This document shows positions 35,161 to 45,261 of a stretch of 64,000 nucleotides of DNA, piece after piece (position 1 is the first letter of the stretch; each line of letters starts with the position of its first letter). The position numbers and the translations under genes are program-made. The notes below the pieces were generated by a model. It had not been told where the DNA came from and did not search any database. It was given only the letters and a program-made list of their open reading frames with translations. The DNA is from Brucella pseudogrignonensis (GTDB lineage: Bacteria; Pseudomonadota; Alphaproteobacteria; Rhizobiales; Rhizobiaceae), in contig NZ_NNRM01000006.1 of the NCBI RefSeq assembly GCF_002252525.1, forward strand, positions 186,001 through 250,000. The letters run 5' to 3'.

Positions 35161-37200
35161 CTAAAAGCGGAACTGAAGACCGAGAGAGTAGCCAACCTGA
35201 TTTCCGTCGTCATGACCAAAGCGCGCATTGATTTCGCTGAAGACGCCGACCTGTTCAGTTACAGCGAGCTGAGCACCAAGCTGCGCACGTCCAAAGTCTT
35301 TATCAACATTGCCCAAATCGGCGATACGTACACCGCCATCCGAAAGGCTTGTCAGCTGGATGCTGTCAGGACGACCATCTGCAAACTCATGCACCCACTT
35401 CACGCTGGAATATGGACGGAGAACCATTCCATTGCCCAGCGCAATTGTGCCATGCAAACGCCAGCCGATACTGGCCTCGAATGAATCAAACGTTTGTTTG
35501 TCATAGCTCATGCCGGTGCGGAAATCGCTGTCTTCGTCAAAGCCGTTGATGCGATACCGCATATAATCAAGACCTGCGACCGGGCCGCTTTTTACACCGC
35601 CCAATGTAAAGTCATGGCCACCCTCAACCCGAGCGCCCCATGACAAGGTTGACGTATCTGACGAAAGCCGCTGATCGAGTAGCACTGGGCCGTCAATCGC
35701 CTGTAGGAATATCGAGCGTTTATTATCGAAGCTGCTACGCCCGATATTCAAATCACCCGCAAGCCAATTTGAAGCGCTGTCCTGAAACAACGCATAAAGG
35801 CCAGCCTGCCAGTTGTCGCTCTCGATAGAACCCTCGTGGTTGAGCTTATCGCGACTGCGTTGAAATCCGATACTGCCGCCGAAGGTCCAGGAATCGTTGT
35901 AACGATAATCACCGAGAAGATTGATGCCCAAACGCGTTGCATCGGATACGCCAGGTAGATCGAAGCCGCTACCTGGAAAGATATCGCCTTCGATACTCGC
36001 TTCGCCCTTAAACGTCCCGACAGCGCGGTCGCTTTCAAGCAAACTAAGCCAGCGGCGGTTATGAAGGTTGACCAGAGCATCATGCTGACGGCCAAGCTGA
36101 TCCGACATCTGCCTGATCATCGCGCCGCCGGAAGCTGTCGAAGCAAGAAGGTCGGCGTTGGTCAGCTCCAGCACAAGGCGGGTCAACAGTCGTGAATAAT
36201 CGCGTAGGCGCTGTTCGACACGTTCTTCGCCAAAGGCGTCCGTTAAGACCTGTTCATTATCGCGCGCCGGATTATGCCAGGTGCTGCCTCCCGGGATCGC
36301 GGGATTATCGGTCTGTGTATAGCCATCAAGATCGCCAAGTTCCCAATTGGTTGATTCCATGTAGAGGACCGGAATGCCAAGACCAAGAAAACTATCACCG
36401 TCACTACAGCAGCCTGTACCGGCCGGATATGCCGGGTCCAATCCAGGATTGGTGAAGAGCGAGATATTCAGCTCATCCGCAATTCTGAAAATCTGCTCAC
36501 GATAAGACGCTAGAGCTGGATTAGCGACGCTGTTGCGGCCTGCATGCGCATACATTTTATCGCCGGTGATCAGACTGTCGATATTGATCATGCCGAGCAT
36601 GTTGGCGCGCGCTTCAGCGCTTAACGAAGCGACATAGGCACGCGATCCGCGCAAACCTTCTTCTTCCGCACCAAAGCCAACCACTTCCAACCCGTTTTCA
36701 AGCTGGATACCGGCCATATTGCGCGCGATTTCGGTCAGAACGCCAGCGCCCGACGCATTGTCATCCAGACCCTGCAAGGTAGGCCGACCGAAGAACGTGT
36801 CGTAATGCGCGCCCACCACGAGATATTTTCCGGTCGTACCAGCTGCCGAAGCGATTACGTTCTTCGACGCACGGCTCGTGCCGCTAGCTGTCCAATTAAA
36901 GTTCTGGATTGATGTTTCATATCCCACACCAAGCCGCGACTGCATCCAGCTGGTTGCAGCTTCAAAATTAGCAGTACCGCGATATCGGCCCGGATAATCA
37001 TTTATCAGTTTATCGACTGTTTGATTGGCATACTGACCGTAATCATACGCAGCAGCACCGCTGCTCATTGATACGCCAGCGATCCCAACGGCTACAGCAA
37101 GAGCACCAGCAGCGCTGGTAAATGCCGAAGCACGCTTCAGTTTCTTACAATCAGACGCAATAATTCCCGTGGCCTGACCCTCGCCAGACCACCATCCCAT
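35161..37200 (-). CDS. Autotransporter with an M28-family aminopeptidase passenger
   Basis: About 679 residues. A long N-terminal signal region (hydrophobic core AAGALAVAVGIAGVSM) precedes a passenger that is an M28 zinc aminopeptidase: the metal ligands and catalytic residues sit in GAHYDTF, GLDDNASG, GAEEEG, NIDSL and GSTWHNP, all intact. A linker (about 375-410) leads to a C-terminal beta-barrel of about 270 residues ending LGLQFRF with terminal Phe. It should be a type Va secreted, surface-exposed or released aminopeptidase. The start is uncertain: I use the ATG, but GTG codons 4 and 8 codons upstream have a nearby AGGTGGG. Confidence 0.88.
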   Translation of the reverse strand: MGWWSGEGQATGIIASDCKKLKRASAFTSAAGALAVAVGIAGVSMSSGAAAYDYGQYANQTVDKLINDYPGRYRGTANFEAATSWMQSRLGVGYETSIQNFNWTASGTSRASKNVIASAAGTTGKYLVVGAHYDTFFGRPTLQGLDDNASGAGVLTEIARNMAGIQLENGLEVVGFGAEEEGLRGSRAYVASLSAEARANMLGMINIDSLITGDKMYAHAGRNSVANPALASYREQIFRIADELNISLFTNPGLDPAYPAGTGCCSDGDSFLGLGIPVLYMESTNWELGDLDGYTQTDNPAIPGGSTWHNPARDNEQVLTDAFGEERVEQRLRDYSRLLTRLVLELTNADLLASTASGGAMIRQMSDQLGRQHDALVNLHNRRWLSLLESDRAVGTFKGEASIEGDIFPGSGFDLPGVSDATRLGINLLGDYRYNDSWTFGGSIGFQRSRDKLNHEGSIESDNWQAGLYALFQDSASNWLAGDLNIGRSSFDNKRSIFLQAIDGPVLLDQRLSSDTSTLSWGARVEGGHDFTLGGVKSGPVAGLDYMRYRINGFDEDSDFRTGMSYDKQTFDSFEASIGWRLHGTIALGNGMVLRPYSSVKWVHEFADGRPDSIQLTSLSDGGVRIADLGNVDKDFGRAQLGAQLAVTEQVGVFSEINARFGHDDGNQVGYSLGLQFRF

Positions 37201-37425
37201 TTTATAACCCACTGTGATTCCCACCTGTTTTTATAGTTCACACAGGAATTTCTAATTAATGAAATACAATGCGTCACGCCGTTATTGCATCTAATCAACA
37301 CTTAAACTGCGACGTTGTTGATTATGACTACCGTGGTAGAAAACTATTTCAAAACCGCTCACAAGGTTCCTCCGCTTGAGTAAGCGAAACCCATTGAAAG
37401 TCGAGAATAAGTTTTGTGGAGAAAA

Positions 37426-37502
37426 TGGTGGGCCCGGAGGGACTCGAACCCCCAACCAAGCGGTTATGAGCCGCCGGCTCTGACCAATTGAGCTACAGGC
37501 CC
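37426..37502 (-). tRNA. tRNA with CAU anticodon, probably tRNA-Ile2 (lysidine type)
   Basis: A 77-nt cloverleaf with the 3' CCA encoded. The acceptor stem GGGCCTG pairs with CGGGCCC; the anticodon loop reads CTCATAA; the T arm has GGTTCGAGTCC. The anticodon CAU is shared by initiator Met, elongator Met and Ile2. The anticodon-stem context CTCATAA with CGGCGG/CCGCTTGG resembles bacterial tRNA-Ile2, in which C34 becomes lysidine; elongator tRNA-Met in this group has a different stem as I recall. The initiator is excluded because position 1 pairs normally. Confidence 0.93.
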
Positions 37503-37776
37503 ACGCAACACTGCACCTACCCTAAAGAAAGATACGACACAAGCTGTCAATTACACGAGTTGCCCTAATGCGCACATATTCGATTGTCATTCATGCAACT
37601 CAAGACACGATTCATCTGAATTGAACCGCCAGGTTGCAAATCAACTGCGTTTCAGGCCAGATATTGTGGCGTTTTGCTTTAGAGGGAACTTAAATACACT
37701 CAATGACAAAGCAGAAATGGCTTCTCAAGGAGTCTGCTTTGCACAAGCTGCCTCAACTTTCTCTACAGGAGATTTT

Positions 37777-38529
37777 ATGAACAACCGCGCTACTACCCTT
37801 CTTGCCACTTCATTTTCGGCAATCATGCTTGCAGGTGCATTTTCACTGCCAGCTGCAGCGCAGGAGAATCACATGACGAAGCAGCCAGCACGCATTGCAG
37901 TGACCGGCGAAGGCAAGATGAACTCTGCCCCGGACATGGCAATTCTGAACCTCACTGTATTGCGCGATGCTGAAACGGCGCGCGAAGCAATGACGGCCAA
38001 TAATGAAGCAATGGCCAAGGTGCTGGAAGCAATGAAAAAGGCCGGCGTCGAGGAGCGTGATCTCCAGACCAGCGGTATCAATATTCAGCCGCGTTATGTC
38101 TACCCAGACGACAAGAATGGCCTGAAAGAACCAAAAATAAGCGGTTATAGCGTATCCAACAGCCTGAGCGTGCGTGTGCGTGATCTGGCCAAGGTTGGCA
38201 ATGTTCTCGATGAATCAGTAACGCTTGGCGTCAATCAGGGCGGCGACCTTACCTTCGTGAACGATAATCCAGCTTCCACGATCAACGAAGCCCGTAAACG
38301 TGCCGTTGCTGATGCGATTGCCAAGGCAAAGACCCTTGCTGATGCAGCAGGCGTTGGCCTCGGTCGGGTCGTTGAAATCAACGAACAGAGCCGTCCGCCT
38401 ATGCCGATGCCAATCGCGCGTCAGGCCAAGATGATGGCAGCCGCTGCCCCTGAGGATTCAGTTCCAGTCGCAGCTGGTGAAAACAGCTATAATGTTTCGG
38501 TAAACGTCGTTTTCGAGATCAAGGAATAA
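37777..38529 (+). CDS. SIMPL-domain (DUF541) periplasmic protein
   Basis: A 250-residue secreted protein. Signal peptide of about 28 residues (LPAAAQA-type end), then a SIMPL domain: [51 protein letters not shown] and [23 protein letters not shown]. Relatives include Brucella BP26 (Omp28), a periplasmic antigen that forms a hexadecameric channel-like ring; this protein has the right length and repeats for it. AGGAG lies 6 nt before the ATG. A terminator follows. Confidence 0.9.
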   Translation: MNNRATTLLATSFSAIMLAGAFSLPAAAQENHMTKQPARIAVTGEGKMNSAPDMAILNLTVLRDAETAREAMTANNEAMAKVLEAMKKAGVEERDLQTSGINIQPRYVYPDDKNGLKEPKISGYSVSNSLSVRVRDLAKVGNVLDESVTLGVNQGGDLTFVNDNPASTINEARKRAVADAIAKAKTLADAAGVGLGRVVEINEQSRPPMPMPIARQAKMMAAAAPEDSVPVAAGENSYNVSVNVVFEIKE

Positions 38530-38537
38530 CGACAAAG

Positions 38538-38562
38538 AAGGGGCGTTCACGCGCCCCTTTTA
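38538..38562 (+). terminator. Terminator after the SIMPL gene
   Basis: AAGGGGCG and CGCCCCTT arms with a short loop and TTTTAC tail, 10 bp after the stop. Confidence 0.8.
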
Positions 38563-38586
38563 CTCTACCAGTCTAAGACAACAGAA

Positions 38587-38615
38587 AAAGCCAGCCTGAG
38601 TTTCAGGCTGGCTTT
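38587..38615 (-). terminator. Terminator of the small secreted protein gene
   Basis: Perfect arms AAAGCCAGCCTGA and TCAGGCTGGCTTT with a 3-nt loop, followed by TTCTGTT on the minus strand, 22 bp after the stop of the leftward gene. Confidence 0.85.
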
Positions 38616-38636
38616 ATGTTTAGTCAGTAGGTCCGA

Positions 38637-38993
38637 TTAACGGATGATTGGGCAACCGCGTACATTGGCGAATACAACGCCGGTCGGGCGACCATGGCGG
38701 AAGCCGCGCACCTGAACCGATTTTCCGCGATAAGCAACGCGTGCGTTACGAATACCCATGCGGTGTGCCTTCATCTTGGCGCCTTCAACCGAGCAGGCCG
38801 GACCGCGATAGGCAGGACGTCCATGATGACGATTACCACGATAATCGATGTTGATCACAGGCGAATGCGCTGCGGTGCTGACCGCAGGCACGGATGCAGG
38901 CGATGCAGCATTTGCCGAAGCACCAGCGGTGAAGACGGCGGCGAAACCGATTGCAGCAGTGACAACGAATGACTTGAGCGACATTGCGGACAT
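38637..38993 (-). CDS. Small basic secreted protein of unknown function
   Basis: A 118-residue product. Signal peptide of about 28 residues (GASANA end), then a short Ala/Pro/Ser linker and a His/Arg-rich, Tyr-containing domain: YRGNRHHGRPAYRGPACS, RMGIRNARVAYRGKSVQVRGFRHGRP and a final Cys (RGCPIIR). The two Cys could form a disulfide. I do not recognise the family; short basic secreted proteins of this type are common in Rhizobiales. AAAGGG lies 7 nt before the chosen ATG; a second ATG three codons later is possible. Confidence 0.72.
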   Translation of the reverse strand: MSAMSLKSFVVTAAIGFAAVFTAGASANAASPASVPAVSTAAHSPVINIDYRGNRHHGRPAYRGPACSVEGAKMKAHRMGIRNARVAYRGKSVQVRGFRHGRPTGVVFANVRGCPIIR

Positions 38994-39241
38994 CTTAAAA
39001 CCCTTTCGAACTTTTATCAGGTGATCCTCACCCGAGACATCCGATAAGTAGTCCATCGAACATGAACGGAAAGCCAAGTTCACGTTCATATAGCGTTCAG
39101 TTTGGTAAACACCGCCAAAGATCGACACAACATGTCTTCATAAAAATAATATAAAACAATCACTTAAGTTGAAAAGTAGCGCCAAAACGAAATCGCTAAA
39201 GAGCGAAAATTAAACTTAATTAATGCACCCTGATAAGACGA

Positions 39242-39688
39242 TTAATCCAACGGCACCATGTGCTGGATGTATTCTTCTTCATCCTTGAGTTCATGATCAA
39301 AAGCCGTCACCTTGCCGCGAACGGAGACGCCGGCTTCATAGATCGTATCTGGCGAACCTGATACCAGCGGGTGCCACCAATAGAGATCAGCACCTTCTGC
39401 AACCAAGCGATAAGCACAGGTAGCCGGAAGCCAATTGACTTCATGAACGATCTCAGGCGTCAGGAACACACAATCCGGCACCGTTTTGCGACGGTTCGGA
39501 TAGTCGCTGCACTTGCAGCTCTCTGCGTCCAGAAGTGTACAGGCAACAGTCGTCCAGTAGACTTCCTCAGTGTCGTCATCCAGCAATTTATGCAGGCAGC
39601 ACTGACCGCATCCATCGCACAGGCTTTCCCATTCCTGTCGGTTGAGCTGCTCTAGAGATTTGGTTTGCCAGAAGGGTTTCTTATCCAT
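39242..39688 (-). CDS. YcgN family cysteine-cluster protein (UPF0260)
   Basis: A 148-residue cytoplasmic protein of the YcgN/UPF0260 family. The cysteine cluster [12 protein letters not shown] near residue 24 is the defining motif, with further Cys in [15 protein letters not shown] and DCVFL, and the tail block [23 protein letters not shown]. The Cys arrangement suggests a metal or Fe-S site. Role unknown. Single leftward gene. Confidence 0.93.
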   Translation of the reverse strand: MDKKPFWQTKSLEQLNRQEWESLCDGCGQCCLHKLLDDDTEEVYWTTVACTLLDAESCKCSDYPNRRKTVPDCVFLTPEIVHEVNWLPATCAYRLVAEGADLYWWHPLVSGSPDTIYEAGVSVRGKVTAFDHELKDEEEYIQHMVPLD

Positions 39689-39750
39689 GACGCTGCATAT
39701 AGTGCAATTAGATACTTTTGGGCATGGGCAAATCGCCGCCCTTCCCTATT

Positions 39751-39824
39751 GAATGCTGAGCATTCTTGCGTTAGACAACCTTCGTCATCCTTATGACCGT
39801 AAGCGTCTTACGTTAGGCAACGCA
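39751..39824. repeat. Cluster of inverted repeats upstream of the DUF2798 gene
   Basis: Three nested or adjacent palindromes: GAATGC/GCATTC (39751-39765), TTGCGTT with AACGCA (39766-39824 outer arms) and CGTAAG/CTTACG (39798-39812). The arrangement could fold as a multi-branched RNA or act as a DNA site. No gene is evident in 39689-39897. Confidence 0.4.
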
Positions 39825-39897
39825 TCAATTTAGCTGGGAACGGCTATCCGCTTTGATGTTTCGTTGCGCGTTCCCCGCATAATATTCAGGAATACAT

Positions 39898-40158
39898 ATG
39901 TCTCAGTTTAACGGGTCACGCAGCAGAAAACTGCCAGCGCGTTATGCATCTATTGTGATGCCATTCATTCTCTCGATCATGATGACCTTCGTCGTCTCGC
40001 TGATCGCAACGGCGAAAAGCCTTGGCTTTGCCCACCCTGATCTGGCCTACAGCTGGATGACGTCGTGGGCTCTGTCCTGGGCAATCGCCTTCCCGGTTCT
40101 GCTTGCCATCCTGCCAGTGGTTCGAAAAATGGTCGGCTTCGTCTGCCATCCGCATTAG
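39898..40158 (+). CDS. DUF2798 small membrane protein
   Basis: An 86-residue inner-membrane protein with two helices (about 20-42 and 55-78). The segments RYASIVMPFILSIMMTFVVSLIATAKSLGF and WALSWAIAFPVLLAILPVVRKMV are typical of DUF2798. Function unknown. The stop codon TAG is the first triplet of a repeat element (see the entry that follows). Confidence 0.85.
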   Translation: MSQFNGSRSRKLPARYASIVMPFILSIMMTFVVSLIATAKSLGFAHPDLAYSWMTSWALSWAIAFPVLLAILPVVRKMVGFVCHPH

Positions 40159-40194
40159 AGCGCCGTGCGTCCATTCGGACGCACAAAGGTCGCC
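40156..40194. repeat. Short repeat element with GTGCGTCC/GGACGCAC hairpin
   Basis: TAGAGCGCC, then perfect 8-bp arms GTGCGTCC (40165-40172) and GGACGCAC (40177-40184), then AAAGGTCGC. I have seen elements of this form in Brucellaceae genomes. It begins at the stop codon of the DUF2798 gene. Confidence 0.5.
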
Positions 40195-40234
40195 ATTTTG
40201 CGTAGAATAAAACGAAAAAATAACTAGGGCATAC

Positions 40235-40268
40235 AAAAAAGCCGCGCAGTGTTCATGCGCGGCTTTTT
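40235..40268 (-). terminator. Terminator of the hlyU-like gene
   Basis: AAAAAGCCGCGC and GCGCGGCTTTTT arms with a 9-nt loop; T-rich on both strands; 19 bp after the leftward gene. Confidence 0.8.
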
Positions 40269-40286
40269 CAATTTATTGTAGTTCGC

Positions 40287-40577
40287 TTAGCGGAAGATAG
40301 CTTCGCCCTGCTCATCCACGATCTGACGACCCTTATTAAGCGAAATGCTCGCGGCATCTTCAATGCCAGGGCAGCGATCAGCGCGCACAAAGCGATGTTC
40401 TTTCAGCTCACCATTGATCGTCTTCGAGATAACACCGCAAACCTGATACTGGCCGCCTTCGCTGTAAGGCGTCGCGATGATCAGAAAGTCTTTGTGTTCA
40501 AGACGCCCGGCTTCTTTTGGTGCTGCTGGGGTTTCTTCAACTGAGCCACCGCCAAAAAGACGCTTCAGAAAAGACAT
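40287..40577 (-). CDS. HlyU-family protein
   Basis: A 96-residue protein of the alphaproteobacterial HlyU (PF10115) family: MSFLKRLFGGG at the N-terminus, a Pro/Ala linker, then LEHKDFLIIATPYSEGGQYQVCGVISK and HRFVRADRCPGIEDAA. Despite the name it shows no helix-turn-helix like Vibrio HlyU, so a direct role as regulator is doubtful. GAGGGAG lies 5 nt before the start. It follows rpoD but a terminator intervenes. Confidence 0.85.
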   Translation of the reverse strand: MSFLKRLFGGGSVEETPAAPKEAGRLEHKDFLIIATPYSEGGQYQVCGVISKTINGELKEHRFVRADRCPGIEDAASISLNKGRQIVDEQGEAIFR

Positions 40578-40592
40578 AACGCTCCCTCTTTA

Positions 40593-40627
40593 TAAAAATC
40601 GCCCGAAACCGTATCCGGCATCGGGCG
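40593..40627 (-). terminator. Terminator of rpoD
   Basis: CGCCCGA and TCGGGCG arms with a GCCGGAT-type loop, followed on the minus strand by ATTTTTATA; 9 bp after the rpoD stop. Confidence 0.7.
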
Positions 40628-40635
40628 AGGAGTTA

Positions 40636-42654
40636 TCAGCTGTCGAGGAACGAACGCAGCTTGCGCGAGCGGCTCGGATGCTTGAGCTTGCGCAGTGCCT
40701 TCGCTTCAATCTGACGGATACGTTCGCGCGTTACCGAGAACTGCTGACCGACTTCTTCAAGCGTATGGTCAGTGTTCATGCCGATACCGAAACGCATACG
40801 CAGCACGCGTTCTTCACGCGGTGTAAGCGATGCGAGAACGCGGGTCGTCGTATCACGAAGGTTTGCCTGAATGGCCGCATCAATTGGCAGCAGCGCATTC
40901 TTGTCTTCGATGAAATCACCCAGGTGTGAATCTTCTTCATCACCAACTGGCGTTTCAAGCGAAATTGGTTCCTTGGCGATTTTCAGAACCTTGCGCACCT
41001 TTTCAAGCGGCATGGCCAGCTTTTCAGCCAATTCTTCCGGCGTTGGTTCACGACCGATTTCATGCAGCATCTGGCGCGAGGTACGAACGATCTTGTTGAT
41101 CGTTTCGATCATATGCACCGGAATACGGATGGTGCGGGCCTGATCGGCAATCGAACGTGTGATCGCCTGACGGATCCACCAGGTCGCATAGGTCGAGAAC
41201 TTGTAACCACGGCGATATTCGAACTTATCGACCGCCTTCATCAGACCGATATTGCCTTCCTGAATAAGATCAAGGAACTGAAGGCCACGATTGGTGTACT
41301 TCTTGGCAATCGAGATAACGAGACGAAGGTTGGCTTCCACCATTTCCTTCTTGGCGATGGTTGCTTCGCGTTCGCCCTTCTGAACCTGATTGACGATGCG
41401 GCGGAATTCGCCGATCGAAATCGCGGTTTCGGTAGCCAACATCTGAATTTCCGAACGCAGACGATCAATCGTGCGTTCTTCCTTCGTGGCGAAGTCTTTC
41501 CAGCCGCGAGCAGCCAGAGTGCCGACGCGCTCAACCCACTTTGGATCGAGTTCGTGACCCTGATATTCCTTCAGGAACTCTTCACGACGCACGCCAAACG
41601 ATTCAGCCAGACGGAGCAGCTTGCCCTCGTTCTGAACGAGACGCTTGTTGATGTCGTAAAGCTGTTCAACCAGCTGCTCGATACGATTCTGGTTCAGCGA
41701 AAGCGACTTAACCGCCTTGATCAGCTGATCCTTCAGTTCCTTGTAACGACGTTCCTGGCTGGAAGACAGATCAGCGGCAGCAGCCAGACGGCTTTCAACC
41801 TGCTGGTCCTGCAGCTTACGCAGCTTGCGATAGGTATCTGCGATCAGATCGAGTGTTTCCATGACCTGTGGGCGCAGTTCGGCTTCCATAGCCGCCAGCG
41901 ACAGGTTGGCTTCATCCTCGTCTTCTTCTTCCTCTTCCGCAGGCATGTCACCGCCGACATTGGTAATGTCGTCGTCATCACGCGAACGGCGCGGACCCTT
42001 GTCATCACGCGGCTTTTCTTCTTCCACGCGCTCGACGATCGGAGCCTGCTTGGCTTCCGGTCCGGCATAAGTGGTTTCAAGGTCAATGATTTCACGCAGC
42101 AGAATGTTGGATTCATTCAGCTGTTCACGCCAGATGATGATCGCCTGGAATGTCAGCGGGCTTTCGCAAAGCCCTGCAATCATCGTTTCACGACCGGCTT
42201 CAATGCGCTTTGCGATGGCGATTTCGCCTTCGCGTGACAGAAGCTCGACGGAACCCATTTCGCGCAGATACATGCGCACCGGATCGTCCGTACGATCAGT
42301 CGGCTCTTTCTTGGTAGTGGTGGCAGCAACAGCCGTTCCGGTCGATTCGACCAGATCGCCACCTTCTTCATTGTCGTCGTCGCTGTTGTCGTCGCGATCG
42401 TTTTCCTGTTCGTCGTCTTCAACGACGTTGATGCCCATGTCCGAAAGCATGGCCATCGTGTCTTCGATCTGCTCGGATGTCACTTCCTCGGAAGGCAGCA
42501 CGGCATTCAGCTCGTCCATAGTGACGTAGCCGCGCTTCTTCGCGAGCTTGATCATCTTCTTGACAGCATCGTCAGAAAGGTCGAGAAGCGGCCCGTCGGT
42601 CGCACCTTCGCGCTCGACTTCGGCTTCTTCGTTTTCCTTAACCTTCGTTGCCAT
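40636..42654 (-). CDS. rpoD: Housekeeping sigma factor sigma-70
   Basis: Directs RNA polymerase to housekeeping promoters. 672 residues, the alphaproteobacterial size. Region 1.1 at the N-terminus is followed by a very acidic stretch ([21 protein letters not shown]), region 1.2 with [22 protein letters not shown], a long non-conserved region, then region 2 ([34 protein letters not shown] and [15 protein letters not shown]), region 3, and region 4 with [12 protein letters not shown] and [24 protein letters not shown] precedes the ATG. The rpoD-dnaG order is conserved in the group. Confidence 0.98.
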   Translation of the reverse strand: MATKVKENEEAEVEREGATDGPLLDLSDDAVKKMIKLAKKRGYVTMDELNAVLPSEEVTSEQIEDTMAMLSDMGINVVEDDEQENDRDDNSDDDNEEGGDLVESTGTAVAATTTKKEPTDRTDDPVRMYLREMGSVELLSREGEIAIAKRIEAGRETMIAGLCESPLTFQAIIIWREQLNESNILLREIIDLETTYAGPEAKQAPIVERVEEEKPRDDKGPRRSRDDDDITNVGGDMPAEEEEEDEDEANLSLAAMEAELRPQVMETLDLIADTYRKLRKLQDQQVESRLAAAADLSSSQERRYKELKDQLIKAVKSLSLNQNRIEQLVEQLYDINKRLVQNEGKLLRLAESFGVRREEFLKEYQGHELDPKWVERVGTLAARGWKDFATKEERTIDRLRSEIQMLATETAISIGEFRRIVNQVQKGEREATIAKKEMVEANLRLVISIAKKYTNRGLQFLDLIQEGNIGLMKAVDKFEYRRGYKFSTYATWWIRQAITRSIADQARTIRIPVHMIETINKIVRTSRQMLHEIGREPTPEELAEKLAMPLEKVRKVLKIAKEPISLETPVGDEEDSHLGDFIEDKNALLPIDAAIQANLRDTTTRVLASLTPREERVLRMRFGIGMNTDHTLEEVGQQFSVTRERIRQIEAKALRKLKHPSRSRKLRSFLDS

Positions 42655-43177
42655 ATTGCTCGTCTCCAGGCGACACCGGTCGCTTCTAAGATATATAGAG
42701 TGGTCAAACGGTTTTGCGAGAGCGCCGTTTAACTGTTGATTCTGCGAATAGCTGATTTCACGTTAATGCCGGATTAACCCTGCCGGTATTAACGGACCCT
42801 GTCGTCTCCAAATTCTTGTGGGTAGATCCGGGATCAATGGTCGCCTTCAAGGCCCTGCCCGGTCTGTTACTATCGCCCATCAAGGCTGATTTCAGGAGTC
42901 CACTTAGGGAACGTTTATCAATATCAGTTCTTTAATCCTTGCTCGAACTGTCGTGATTCCGTCATTTGTGCCGCACGTCAAGAGCGACTCACCTGATTCG
43001 GGTCCAAAAAGCGAATCATTTATTGTCGCGGCGCGTTCTCAGCCCTTTTCAACGCCCCAAATTCCCACAAACCCGCCATTTCCGGCAGTTTGAAGTCTTT
43101 CGCCGTTTCCAGGTGATTCGGGGCCTGTGACATTAAACTGTTACGCGTTTACCTGATTGCAGACAGCATGACTGAAA
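42655..43177. other. Intergenic region between dnaG and rpoD
   Basis: 523 bp without a gene. It should contain the rpoD promoter(s). AT-rich TATATAT lies near 42690-42700 and a TTGACG lies on the minus strand near 42984, but I could not build a convincing -35/-10 pair. A CTGTGAC/CTGTTAC pair near 43128 has the wrong spacing for a Pho box. Confidence 0.5.
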
Positions 43178-45124
43178 TCACGAACTTCCCGGTGCGCGTC
43201 CCGATGAAAGTCCAAACCCGTCAATGAGGGCTTCGGTTGCTTCTGCCTGAGCAATCTGTTTCTGAATATCAATAAGTCGGGCGAAAATTTCACCCGTTTC
43301 ATCACTATCAAGCGATGCTTCGACAGCGCGCAACTCCCTATGTAGGGTGCGCGCCCGCTGATGCAAGTGAAGCGCCTGTTTTAAGGCTTCACGAACATCA
43401 TCCTCGGCCGCCTGCGCCGTGGCCGTCCACTCGCGGGTACGCCTGACAACAGCTTCAAGCGTCTCGATCAATTCGACATGCCCCGCCGCAACCAGCGCCT
43501 TGCGCATCGCATAGCCATCTTCGACATGATTGGAGGCCAGCACATCCAGCATTGCCAGATGCAATACCTTCAAAGCATCGTGCTCAAGATCAAGTGCGGC
43601 CATCGTCTCAAAATCTTCTTCGATCAGACGCGGATGGTTAAGCAGCATCAAAACGATTGCCGTTTCGCGCAGCGGCGCGTTGCGGCCTTTGACCATGTTG
43701 GAGCGCGTCAGACTGTCAGAAAACGACAGACGACCGCCAAAGGCAGCACCGCCGCGACCCTGCTGAGGGCCTCGCGCCTTATCTTTGCCACGATTAAACG
43801 TATTTCCGCCATTATTTTGCCGTCGCTGCCCAAAAAATGCCTGAGCTCTGTCACGCATTTCCTGGCTATAATGGCGCCGAATGTCCTCATTTGCGATGCG
43901 GCTGGTGATTTCGCGCAAACGCGCTTCCAGCTCAGCACGCCGCTCCGGGGTGTCGTAAACGCCGCTGGCAGTCTCACGCGTCCAGACCATATCGACCAGC
44001 GGCTTAGCATCACGCAAAACGGAATAAAACGCTGATGGACCTTCTGCCTTCACCAGATCGTCCGGGTCCTGCCCTTCGGGAAGCATGGCGAAACGCAACG
44101 ATTTACCCGGTTGCAACGTAGGCAATGCCAGATCAGCCGCACGATAGGCTGCGCGAACACCTGCGCCATCGCCGTCAAAGCAGAGGATAGGTTCAGGACT
44201 GATGCGCCAAAGCAATTCAAGCTGCTCTTCTGTCAGTGCCGTCCCGAGCGGCGCCACGGCCTGCTCAATGCCCGCCTGTGCCAGCGCAATCACATCCATA
44301 TAGCCTTCAACAGCGATGATCGGCTTTGCCGGTTCGCCGCCCTGTGGCTGACACGCCTTGCGCGCACGGAGGCCATTATAAAGAATGCGGCCCTTATGAA
44401 ACAGCTCGGTTTCCGGTGAATTGAGGTATTTTGCAGGGGCATCAGCCGAAAGCGCACGACCACCAAAAGCGACAATGCGGCCGCGCAAATCCTCAATCGG
44501 GAACATGATACGATCACGGAAACGATCATAGGAAACCGCAATGCCTTCACCATGGACAACGAGGCCGCAGGCTTCGATCTGATCTTTCGCGATACCTTTG
44601 CCCGCCAGGAACTCTTTCAGCGCATTGCGCGATTCCGGCGCATAGCCAATGCGAAAAGTCTGCTGTGTTGCGCTGGAAAGTCCGCGATCGCGCAGATAAG
44701 CACGCGCCTTTGCGCCTGCAGCAACCTGCAGCTGGCTTTCAAAAAACTGCGCTGCAAGCTCCATCACATCATAAAGCGATGCGCGCTGCGCTTCGCGCTT
44801 TTCCATTTCCGGATCGCGTGCGGGCATCGGCACGCCAGCCATGTCAGCGACGCGCTCCACTGCTTCAGGAAAGCTTGCGCCTTCCAGCTCGGTCAGAAAT
44901 TTGAAGTGATCGCCGGTTACTCCGCAACCGAAACAGTGGTAACGTCCCTTACGGTCTTCGCAGTGGAAGCTTGGCGTTTTTTCGCCATGGAACGGGCAAC
45001 AGCCCCAGAAATCACCCTTCGGCGGATTGCTCTTTTTCCGATCAAACGAAACGCGCGTTCCGATCAGCGTCGAGATCGGCACGCGATCTCGGATCTCATC
45101 GAGAAAGGAAGGCGGAAAACGCAT
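43178..45124 (-). CDS. dnaG: DNA primase
   Basis: Makes RNA primers for replication. 648 residues. The N-terminal zinc-binding domain has CCPFHGEKTPSFHCEDRKGRYHCFGCG; the catalytic core has the RNAP basic motif, GRIVAFGGRAL, the TOPRIM acidic residues in IAVEGYMDVIAL and FDGDGAGVRAAYRA; the C-terminal helicase-binding domain occupies the last 150 residues. A Gln/Gly-rich basic linker (FGQRRQNNGGNTFNRGKDKARGPQ) is a lineage-specific feature. The start is at MRFPPSFLDEI, where homology begins; a 15-codon extension upstream is unlikely. Confidence 0.97.
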   Translation of the reverse strand: MRFPPSFLDEIRDRVPISTLIGTRVSFDRKKSNPPKGDFWGCCPFHGEKTPSFHCEDRKGRYHCFGCGVTGDHFKFLTELEGASFPEAVERVADMAGVPMPARDPEMEKREAQRASLYDVMELAAQFFESQLQVAAGAKARAYLRDRGLSSATQQTFRIGYAPESRNALKEFLAGKGIAKDQIEACGLVVHGEGIAVSYDRFRDRIMFPIEDLRGRIVAFGGRALSADAPAKYLNSPETELFHKGRILYNGLRARKACQPQGGEPAKPIIAVEGYMDVIALAQAGIEQAVAPLGTALTEEQLELLWRISPEPILCFDGDGAGVRAAYRAADLALPTLQPGKSLRFAMLPEGQDPDDLVKAEGPSAFYSVLRDAKPLVDMVWTRETASGVYDTPERRAELEARLREITSRIANEDIRRHYSQEMRDRAQAFFGQRRQNNGGNTFNRGKDKARGPQQGRGGAAFGGRLSFSDSLTRSNMVKGRNAPLRETAIVLMLLNHPRLIEEDFETMAALDLEHDALKVLHLAMLDVLASNHVEDGYAMRKALVAAGHVELIETLEAVVRRTREWTATAQAAEDDVREALKQALHLHQRARTLHRELRAVEASLDSDETGEIFARLIDIQKQIAQAEATEALIDGFGLSSGRAPGSS

Positions 45125-45261
45125 TACGATTGTCTCTTTCAGCTCAGCAGGCAATTTGTTCTTCAGCATATATAGGCGCGCGCGAACACGCAGTCCATGA
45201 CACAGAAGCGGCCCTCCCCGCTAATCACAGTCCGCAGTACATAGGGACTGCTTCGCCCGAT

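Noticed and set aside
37426-37502. tRNA(CAU) as attachment site of a genomic island covering 28.6-37.4 kb
   Set aside because: No integrase, no second copy of the tRNA 3' end in the window, and no change in gene style at the borders.
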